Source: Bemisia tabaci (Eukaryota > Arthropoda > Insecta > Hemiptera > Aleyrodidae). From it: a DNA stretch of 64,000 nt. The notes under the pieces were generated by a model, which saw only the letters and a program-made list of their open reading frames with translations, searched no databases and was not told the DNA's origin. The translations under genes were made by a program, and so were the position numbers. The stretch spans positions 21,527,372 to 21,591,371 of the forward strand of contig NC_092797.1 in assembly GCF_918797505.1 (NCBI RefSeq), given 5' to 3'. Below are positions 56,855 through 64,000 of this stretch, piece after piece; within the stretch, counting starts at the first letter, position 1, and each line of letters begins with the position of its first letter.

Positions 56855-57282
56855 CAAGAGAATTGAATCCATCAGTTCGAAAACGACTCAACTCGGGGTT
56901 TTTACCGTTTTCTTTTTTAGTGTAGAAACACCCCTTTTCTGGCTGTTGGGCAGTTTTTATCGTCTCCGGATAAAATTCATTTTTCCAAGATGGGTCGTTT
57001 TCGAACTGAGCGATTCAATTATTGTTAAGGCGGTTATGTAGCACTTTCGAGAACTAATCGACAGACGATCGGTAAATAATGACTGAATTATGAAGGATTT
57101 TTTTCCAAACTCCTTTTGGTCAACTATCTGGAGATAATTCAACAAATTTTTTTCATCATCGAAAGGTAAATATCTACTTGGTAGCATTCACATCGAAGTG
57201 CTAAAAGACAAAATACTTCATCGGTTGGAAATAAACTGCATTTGGTCTGTGATATCGTAAGAAAAGTGCGAGCAGTACATAC

Positions 57283-57366
57283 CTGATCACAGATGATGTC
57301 CCATTTCTTTTCATTGTCGTACTGTTTCAAAAGTTTGGCCTTGTCCGGAGGTAAATCCATGGAGGC
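57283..57366 (-). CDS. Frl: Formin FMNL/Frl, internal exon (N-terminal GBD/FH3 start)
   Basis: This 84-nt exon (28 codons, phase 0 at both ends) encodes a peptide starting [13 protein letters not shown] and ending [14 protein letters not shown]. That matches the highly conserved start of the Rho-GTPase-binding/FH3 region of FMNL-type formins, where the family reads close to [26 protein letters not shown]. On the minus strand it is preceded by a pyrimidine-rich tract ending TTTTCCAG and followed by the donor GTATGT. FMNL proteins are cytoplasmic actin nucleators and elongators; this segment belongs to the module that binds Cdc42/Rac-type GTPases and takes part in autoinhibition. The next exon (13909-13995) continues without a gap in the alignment. 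The exon giving the extreme N terminus was not found in 57367-64000. The symbol follows Drosophila; orthology is inferred from motif recall, not from a search. Confidence 0.93.
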
Positions 57367-57602
57367 CTGGAAAACAGAAAAAAACAAATTAAGATGAGAG
57401 GGCAAACTTAACAATTTGAGGGTAAGCTAGTTGTAAAATCATCATAACCCATTGCAGGGGCATTGCGTGAGTGTTATGACAGCCATGCATCGTATCCAGA
57501 TATACAATGCAGGACAACGAGAATCACCTTTGAAACGATGCAGTAAGCTATTATAGGGTAAAAGTTGTATTTGCATTCGATTGTGAGCGTTTTTCACACA
57601 CA

Positions 57603-57747
57603 ATTGGACTACATTTTGCAATTAGGAACTATAAAGTCCGGCCCGGTTTAAAAACAACGTATGTGCCATATTAGTTTCCCAATGCAAATTAGTGCTTTTT
57701 CAGATGAGCCAGAATTTATTGGTCCAAATTGCAAAATGTAGTCCAAT
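57603..57747. mobile_element. Family C MITE, complete
   Basis: ATTGGACTACATTTTGCAAT at left and ATTGCAAAATGTAGTCCAAT at right are exact complements. The core GTTTAAAAACAACGTATGTG is identical to the other copies, suggesting relatively recent spread. It lies about 240 bp upstream of a formin exon. Confidence 0.88.
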
Positions 57748-57860
57748 TAGATTGAAAAAGGAGGCGGATACCGCTCTCCTTCAGAACGCATTTCACTCCA
57801 ATCGTAAGTGACGTCCTCGCCTTTAACTATTTGCTTCACCCTTACCCTTAGCGTCATATG

Positions 57861-58113
57861 CTACCGTGCTAAGAGAGAACGGCGTAAGAGCCTTTAGACG
57901 TTGCCAAATTTCCTTTGATAAAACGTGACTTTTCAGGAGAATCTGTGAACACTTTTTCTCCAATTTTTCGAGGAATTTTATTCACAATTAGATATAAATT
58001 GTCTAAAAGTTTCAAGAGAAAATATTCATGACTCTCTTCAGAATTTAACATTTTACCAGAGGAAATTTGACAACTCTCGAATGATCATACGGCGTTTTTC
58101 CTTAGCACGGCAG
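57861..58113. mobile_element. Family A MITE, complete
   Basis: 253 bp, CTACCGTGCTAAGAGAGAAC at left and CCTTAGCACGGCAG at right. Flanking TATG and CAGG are only a weak match, consistent with age. Confidence 0.85.
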
Positions 58114-58522
58114 CAGGCACAAATGACTCAGTAGTCATAATACGCTCTGAATTTTTCACAGACATCGTATTTTTTTGGGGTCATTAAACAGCTTTTACAA
58201 AAATATCCTCGCTGTTTAGTGAGTATTCAACTACTAACGCTGAGACGAAACGCCGAATTAAAAACTGCAAACCAATGTCCGTTGCATGTAATTTCGTGTC
58301 GAATTCGACGAAAACGACCCTGCAACACGGAGCTCCTGCTGACACCATTACTGGTAGGTTACAGGAGTTCTATAATGGGCACTAAATGAGTGCAATAAAT
58401 ACACTCCGTCTTGCAATCACAGTGGAAGAGATAAACGCCTGAAAATATCAATATCGGTACCGTTCGAGAAAGAAATCATGTTGTCGGCTTGCTTTTAAAA
58501 TAAGCTGCATAAGGATGAACAT

Positions 58523-58671
58523 CAGTAGCATAGCGTGCTTTGCGATATATCGATTGATCTGCCGTTTAAACCTATGAAAAAGGATCGATAAACAGGGCGT
58601 TCGCTAATCGATTCTTTACGACAGCTTCTAATGGGGAAAGATCGATAATCGATATCGATGCCTCGCCACTG
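58523..58671. mobile_element. Family B MITE
   Basis: 149 bp, CAGTAGCATAGCGTGCTTTG to GATGCCTCGCCACTG. Flanks ATGAACAT and ATGAACGT agree at 7 of 8. A central deletion removed one side of the GTTCG palindrome. Confidence 0.88.
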
Positions 58672-58679
58672 ATGAACGT

Positions 58680-59156
58680 TGCATGGTTTCCGCTACCCAC
58701 CGGAAACCGCCAAGATCAAAAGCTGAACTTGCAACAGGGCATGAGTAAATATTGAGTATCACTGGTGAGTGCGAATGATATGGACCCGCGGAGAGAGTAA
58801 GGGTTATCAATGCTAAGGCCGTGAAAAAGCTGCCTAGTAGTACCGGCCCATTACAATCCAATGTTCAATAGGAGGGGGGAGGTACAAGTTGAATAACTTG
58901 GGCGATAGAAATACTTTCCGAGTATCAAAACATTGGCTTACGATTAGCCTTCTCGGCTTCTAGCTCATAACCTCTTTACACCCCGTGCGAGATTTTAGCA
59001 CACGACCTACTCGCATGGTTACTCTGAAAAAAGAATGTAACGGCACTACACAGTGTACACACATTAATATGGTTCAGGGTTTACCCTAGAAATTTACGCC
59101 CTTTCGTCGAGATGATATTACAGTCCAGCAAGTCAGTCAAAGAAAAAAAAAGAGTG
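58680..59156. other. Intronic stretch without recognised elements
   Basis: About 480 bp between a B and an A remnant. Nothing identified. Confidence 0.5.
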
Positions 59157-59192
59157 TAAAGGCCCATACGGGGTTCTTCCTTAGCACGGCAG
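59157..59192. mobile_element. Family A right-end scrap
   Basis: GCCCATACGGGGTTCTTCCT followed by TAGCACGGCAG. Only the terminal 36 bp is left. Confidence 0.65.
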
Positions 59193-59374
59193 GATAATAC
59201 TTATTTTCCGGATCCCTTCCTTTCACTGACCTTCGAGCTAAACTTCCGCTCAAAAGTTTTTCCCCTTCAATTACGCTGACTTCTGCTAAACACCGCAGGC
59301 GAAATTTTCTGACTATTCGAAGTCGCGTAAATTCCCTGACTTTCCAGGTTCTCCAGACCACCGATGCGCTGTTG

Positions 59375-59792
59375 ATGGGTCGGTTGCGCTAGTCACTTAA
59401 TCGTATTTTGATGATTGATTCTTGCAGAAAAGCTAAAAATAATAAGATCCGTCCAAACAGCAACTTTCTACGTTCAATAATAACCGAGATATCGCGCTTT
59501 GAAAAACTCGGTTTTTGACGTCATCCATCGCGGTAGTGGCACCCTTGGTTTCTCCCACCTTCGATTCATCAACCAGTAATATACACATATGCACTGGTTG
59601 CTCGACTTAAGACACGGATAAAACCGTGACCAACCGTGGTGGATGACGTCAAATCCTGAGTTTTTCAAAAGGCGATATCTTGTTGAACATTGAACGAAGA
59701 AAGTTGGTGTTTGGATGGATCTTATTATTTTTAGCTGATCCACAAGAATAAAGCATCAAAACACGATTCTGTGACCAGGGCAACTGACCCAT
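59375..59792. mobile_element. Element Z, long fold-back with about 190-bp arms
   Basis: ATGGGTCGGTTGC at left pairs with GCAACTGACCCAT at right. Pairing continues through AGCTAAAAATAATAAGATCC (exact in both arms) to TTTTTGACGTCATCCATCGC and its complement. The loop is about 50 bp. No target duplication was clear. Confidence 0.85.
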
Positions 59793-59811
59793 TCCATAAT
59801 TGAGACAAAAC

Positions 59812-60212
59812 CATGGTGTCTAGTTTTCTTGGCAAAGCTCATTCCCTGATTTTTCCCTGATTTTCAATAGCTTCACCCGGATGAGAAACCGAAGTTTCCT
59901 CCCACTTTCCCGGGGTTTTCTTGGGGAAAGGAAAATAATTTTCCAGGGTTGCAAATATGAATATATAGATTTTAATTAATCTTACAGCCATTTCTTTGGC
60001 GCACATTCAAAACTTTGATTCAAAAAATGTTCCTGATGTTGATATTATCTGGTCAATGAAAGCTTCTATATTGTTCCCGGTTTCTGGAGCAAATTCCCTG
60101 ATTTTCCCGGTTCCTGTAACAAATTCCTTGATTTTCCCCTAATTTTCCCGGTAAATTTTCATTCCCAGGTGAATACCGGTTTTTCCCGGGTTTTAAAGAA
60201 CTAGACACCGTG
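59812..60212. mobile_element. Element M, hAT-like
   Basis: 401 bp, CATGGTGTCTAGTT and the complement of AACTAGACACCGTG (13 of 14 match). Perfect 8-bp duplication GACAAAAC (59804-59811, 60213-60220). The body is full of TTCCCTGATTTTCCC repeats. It lies 20 bp from element Z. Confidence 0.9.
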
Positions 60213-60678
60213 GACAAAACTCTTAAATGAGGGATTCGAGACGCTTTTGAAATCAATTTGAGAAAGCATTGAAAGGAAGGCGAGTCGGGAGTCGGGATCC
60301 CGGAGGATGGCGCTTTGCTCCCGTTGAATGCCCTCGAGCGACATTTGAGTAACCTATACGGATTTGACATGAAAATGTTAATGCTCGTGTACGTCTCGGT
60401 CTCGGCTACCCTCATGCTCAAACACCTTGCTCTTCGTGCAAATGCGAGCTCCTCATTTGTGGTAGCTCCTAGCGTCTCCGTGACATTTAACAGCGAAACA
60501 AGTTGCTCATTCCGCCCCTCGGTATTACGACCACGATGTCGCCGCATCGACCACACACCACAGTTATCTGAAATCGTCCGTGGAGATAGTCCAGAATATC
60601 AACTTTGCTTGATTTATTATTACTTGGACGCGATCTTAGGGGGAGCGAAATTCCCACTGAAACTTACTGTCAACTTTA

Positions 60679-61105
60679 GGCCTTGTCTCCACGGAACGTT
60701 TTCATGGGATTTGTCCCAAGTTCGAATCGCGGGAATGAAACTTCTGGGATTTTTCCCAGTTACCGTCTCTCCACGGGACGAGGCTCATACGGTCCTGCGA
60801 CTAGTTTGCAGGGGAAGATAAATTAGATAAAGTCGAGTATTTAACCCGGATTAAAATAATTATTGCACTCAAATGACAGTTAGACACATTATTTTAACTA
60901 AACAAACATAAACAATGGAGTATTCAACAAAATATCGCACAATTCGTTTACACTTCTTCTTCCTCTCTATGTGGGTCCCAGGAGTAAAAGGACCATGCAT
61001 ACTTGGTACTGGGAAAAATATTGATTAACTCAATATTTTTCCCAACTTCGTAAGTGGGATTTTTCCCTGCGACAATCTCGTGAAAAGGCCCATGGAGACA
61101 AGGCC
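60679..61105. mobile_element. Element Y, PIF/Harbinger-like
   Basis: 427 bp, GGCCTTGTCTCCACGG and the complement of CCATGGAGACAAGGCC (one mismatch). TTA on both sides (60676-60678, 61106-61108), the 3-bp TWA target typical of PIF/Harbinger. It interrupts a copy of the tandem repeat at 61119-61430. No transposase. Confidence 0.8.
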
Positions 61106-61118
61106 TTACAGCATAAGT

Positions 61119-61430
61119 GATCTGTTTTATCATGATTTGAGGGGCTTGGAGAATAGGGCGCATGCGTGCAGAGTTTGCTATTTCGAGAAATAAGTGTTTA
61201 AAGTTTCGAAATTACACGGATCCTTGTGGGGGCAAAATTTACACTTAAACTTACAGTCAACTTTACAGCAGACGGGATCTGTTTTATCATGATTTGAGGG
61301 GCTTGAAGGACAAGGCGCATGAGTGCAGAGTTTCCTATTTCGAAAAATGCGTGTTTGAAGTTTCGAAACCACGCACGGATTCTTACGGTGGAAGGGAAGC
61401 TCAAACTCACTTTTTAATGCTTTGAAGTTG
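61119..61430 (+). repeat. Tandem repeat, about 157-bp unit
   Basis: GATCTGTTTTATCATGATTT occurs at 61119 and 61276, and the following 120 bp (GGCGCATG.GTGCAGAGTTT ... GAAGTTTCGAAA.CACG) is repeated. A further unit start lies on the far side of element Y (ACTGAAACTTACTGTCAACTTTA at about 60657). Confidence 0.85.
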
Positions 61431-61927
61431 GATTTTAGTTGTGAAATTATCACAAAATATGCATTAAGACTAGTTTTACTTGAAATCATCAATATCTCAA
61501 TTTTTTTTTAAAAACTGCACTTATGCGTCTTGTCCTTCAAGCCTCTCATTCCAGCTTCATAACATCGTGTAGCTTGCAGTAAACAGACTTTTTCATTCAT
61601 CAATATAGCTTTTCCCCCTTGTTTTTACATGGGGCTTGAGGATTTTACGAGGAGTAGCTATGCGATTTTGAACGTTTTCAAATGGTACACACGAGTCGCC
61701 TGGCTTGAAAATTCTTGGGGTGCTGATAAGTTTTCGGGGCCCCTCCTCTCGGCCCCCCTATTTAAACTACGGTCTTCCTTTATGTAGGGTTTTCAAGTTT
61801 TGGGAACCGCTAAAGGAGTCCTGACAGGGCCCCCTGAGCAACTCGTCAGAATTTCTGGGGTGCTAAAGGATCTTAGCACCCCTAGCCAGACCGCTCCTGC
61901 CACGTAGTACATAGGCTAACTGCTCTA

Positions 61928-62142
61928 CACTCAAAAAACAAGTATGGGAAGAGTGACTTTTACCGGCCGAGTAATGGATCATGGAGCCATAAAATATAGT
62001 TCATGGAGCCATGCTTATAGGTCCACGACCAATAAGGTATGACTCAAAAAGCCATACTAAAGACGGTAAGTCACTTTGGTTAGAAATTATGGATCTCCGA
62101 GCCATTTTTTAAGGGTCTCAGAGTCATACCTTTTTTTGAGTG
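61928..62142. mobile_element. Element V, TA-flanked MITE
   Basis: 215 bp, CACTCAAAAAACAAGTATG and the complement of CATACCTTTTTTTGAGTG, flanked by TA on both sides. Internal ATGGAGCCAT palindromes. TA targets suggest a Tc1/mariner-type origin, though 2 bp is weak evidence. Confidence 0.75.
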
Positions 62143-62569
62143 TAGAGAAGCAAGAGGCGACAAAAATCAAGATATACCCTTATTTTGAGGCGCTGAAGTC
62201 TAATTTCCAGACGAATTTGTCGTGAGGCGGCATTATCATAGGCGTAGGCGGTGAGATTAAAACGTTGAAGGGGTCCCCTAAAGACAGCGCTGAGTGCGCT
62301 GACGAGCTTCTGTCATGCCGCTGCGTTAGCGTATACCAGCGATAACTCTCGAGTCGCTTTATTAATCATCCAATTAGGATCCGGCACGGTTCCTCATGAG
62401 AAGCCCCTGGTATCCGGCAACGTAAACTCTTCAGCATCCATCTTGTGCGGGTTATCTATGTGCTATGTCCATGGAGCGAAGCGAGGCAGCGGGATCGAAT
62501 GAGGACGACCGAAGTATCAAGGAAGAGATGAGGACATGAGGAGAGAGAGAAAGAAGTGAAGCTACTAAT

Positions 62570-63119
62570 CTACCGTGCTAAGGAAAAACGCCGTATGAAC
62601 ATTCGAGAGTTGCCAAATTGCCCCAGATAAAAAATGTATTTTTGAGAACGATTATGCGCATTTTTACTTAAAATTTTCAAACATTTTACACAAAATAGAG
62701 ATGTTGCATGTGTTGCAGGGTTGCCGTGTTTTCAGTTTTGGAGTCCCCAAATGAAGTGGCAGCCCTGTCAATGTATTTGCTCCCTATCTTTGCATGGAAA
62801 GTTTGTTTTGATGTAGAGGTGGACTCTCAGGGTAGGGCGGGATATCCCCTCCATTTTGGCCTCACTTCGAGAGCTTTGTTTGAGCTTGGGAGATGATTTC
62901 AGAGAAAACCAGTGGCACCATCGTGTTTCTCGCGAACTTTTACATAAGAAACAACAGTCAGATCGCAAATCCCTCACACATGCAACATCTCCATTGTGAA
63001 CAAAATCGTCTGAAAAATGAAAGAAAAAAATTCACGATTTTCCGGGTAAATTAAGGTTTTATTGAAGGAAATGTGGCAACGTCTGACGGTTCATACGGCG
63101 TTCTTCCTTAGCACGGCAG
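62570..63119. mobile_element. Family A element containing an O insertion
   Basis: Left end CTACCGTGCTAAGGAAAAAC, right end CTTCCTTAGCACGGCAG, with perfect TAAT duplications (62566-62569, 63120-63123). The interior is interrupted at 62696-62993 by an O fold-back. Confidence 0.9.
62696..62993. mobile_element. Family O element nested in A
   Basis: 298 bp, TAGAGATGTTGCATGTGTTG to CACACATGCAACATCTCCAT. One arm is largely deleted relative to the copy at 33719. A-family sequence continues on both sides (ACACAAAA / GAACAAAA). Confidence 0.85.
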
Positions 63120-63429
63120 TAATCCTTGCAACGCTTTTTTAAGTAGCAGCGCTCGACGGTCGGCTTCCGAGACGAGTGAAGTGACGCCACGTCCGTTCAG
63201 CTGTCTCAATAGGAATCGTTCCTCCTTAAAAAGTGGCTCACAAAGGTAGGTCATTACTTCTGACCTATTCAATGGCGTTCGACATCATCCTTGATTAAGA
63301 TTTAGGTGCTCTCGCTAACCGAGGAGAGCTTGGTGTCTCGCTGTCTCCGTGCTGCATGCGAGGAGAATCTCGCTCATTAGAACTCAGACAATGGTCGAGG
63401 TGCATTCCCGATGCGACTTGGCTAAAATG

Positions 63430-63559
63430 TTATTTTTCCATTTAAATCCATTACAAATAATCGATTCACGGTGAGGCGGCCTCCTTTGATGTATATCGAT
63501 TGTTTGACATGCGTTCAAATCAGGGACAGAACCCCGTTGCCACTTCGCAATCGCCACTG
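63430..63559. mobile_element. Family B-like fragment
   Basis: CCATTTAAATCCATTACAAA, AATAATCGATTC and the terminus ATCGCCACTG are family B/B2 features. The left terminus is missing. Confidence 0.6.
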
Positions 63560-63696
63560 GATTCTGTCGACTCCCTTTTATTCCGGAAGAAATTGTTTTG
63601 GAATTAATTCGTTTTGGATTTTTCTGCTCTAAAAATAAACGCGCAGGAGATTGAATACTTTCCAGGCTTTATTGGAAACCACGCGTGGTTTAGAGG

Positions 63697-63798
63697 AAAA
63701 AATTCCGGACCTTCTTGTGAAATTTCCGAATATTTCAGTACTTCCGGACCGCTCTTAATAAATCAGCACTATTTCCGGAATTTCTAGAAATTCCGGAC
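63697..63798. mobile_element. Family K fragment
   Basis: About 100 bp of the K right half (AATTCCGGACCTTCTTGTGA ... TCAGCACTATTTCCGG). Termini absent. Confidence 0.7.
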
Positions 63799-64000
63799 AG
63801 ACATCTGGATGAATACATCGATGGCCCATGTATGACACCGTGTCTCCGTTTGCGACGTTGCAGACTCCTTGCCATAATTATTTTTTCTTTAGAAAACTAG
63901 CAGACAGAATTTCTTGACAACTTTTCTCATCTTACTTCTCTGTCAGCAGAATGATCTGTACAGATTCCAAGCTATAAAGCTGGCCTGTCTCTCAGTGAAA

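Larger units (their letters stand above)
13996..57282 (-). other. Formin intron, about 43.3 kb
   Basis: The intron is defined by donor GTATGT at 57282 and acceptor TTCCAG at 13996 on the minus strand. The coding frame joins exactly across it (ICDQ / ERVQAK). It is the host of most of the mobile elements in this window. No nested host gene was recognised on either strand. Confidence 0.85.
57367..64000 (-). other. Formin intron, at least 6.6 kb, upstream part
   Basis: Ends at the acceptor TTTTCCAG directly upstream of the first recognised exon. The preceding exon should encode the conserved LExRFxxVL segment in phase 0. I scanned the minus strand by eye and did not see it, so either the intron continues past 64000 or I missed a short exon. 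Confidence 0.65.

Noticed and set aside
60053..60821. Overlapping 167- and 168-codon frames on opposite strands
   Set aside because: The minus frame includes the body of element M and the plus frame enters element Y; neither has a recognisable domain. I also checked it as a possible first formin exon and found no LExRF-type motif.
1..64000. Autonomous transposon or retroelement proteins
   Set aside because: No frame shows reverse transcriptase, integrase, or hAT/Transib/Harbinger transposase motifs that I recognise; all identified elements are non-autonomous.

Overview
This window looks like animal, probably insect, nuclear DNA. It is AT-rich, has no bacterial gene layout, and is packed with short non-autonomous DNA transposons. 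A hemipteran such as a whitefly is my guess from the general look of the repeats; that is recollection and was not tested.

The one host gene I can support lies on the minus strand. It is a formin of the FMNL/Frl group (Drosophila Frl, vertebrate FMNL1-3). Three short exons encode consecutive pieces of the N-terminal GTPase-binding (GBD/FH3) region, in transcript order 57366-57283, 13995-13909 and 763-684. Reading frame, splice phase and splice sites agree across all three. The introns between them are about 43.3 kb and 13.1 kb, so nearly the whole window is intron of this gene. The promoter and first exon(s) lie beyond 64000, or within 57367-64000 where I did not recognise them. The FH3 remainder, FH1 and FH2 lie off the low-coordinate end.

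Everything else I could identify is repeat DNA. I group it into window-local families (letters are mine). A: CTGCCGTGCTAAGG ends, about 250 bp, 4-bp target-site duplications (TSDs). B: CAGTGGCG ends, about 165 bp, near-palindromic, 8-bp TSDs. C: ATTGGACTAC ends, about 145 bp. D and I: CACTGAAA/CACTGGAA ends, 230-395 bp. E: about 200 bp. F, G, H, M, S, BB: 8-bp TSDs (hAT-like). J: CACAGTGG ends with CGNCG 5-bp TSDs (Transib-like). K and L: CAGGGTGTC ends, 260-300 bp. O, P, Q, Z, CC: fold-backs. V: TA duplication. Y: TTA duplication (PIF/Harbinger-like). W: a 640-bp inverted-repeat element carrying a tRNA-like head.

Layout. 1-2.2 kb: formin exon plus family C. 2.2-15 kb: scattered A, D, C, Q, BB, K and P copies around the middle exon. 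15-29 kb: mainly A, B, I, F/E/F and J-with-K. 29-43 kb: nested H, D, J, O, Q, G-in-F, J-with-K, nested H and a G2/A10/B9 junction. 43-53 kb: S, B palindromes, a J tandem array and P. 53-64 kb: A, W, B, I, L-in-A, C, the third formin exon, Z, M, Y, V and O-in-A. Many elements sit inside others with intact TSDs, so insertion order can be read directly. I saw no reverse transcriptase, transposase or other mobile-element protein, no CRISPR array, no rRNA and no intact tRNA gene. The many open frames of 60-210 codons on both strands look like chance frames through repeats.
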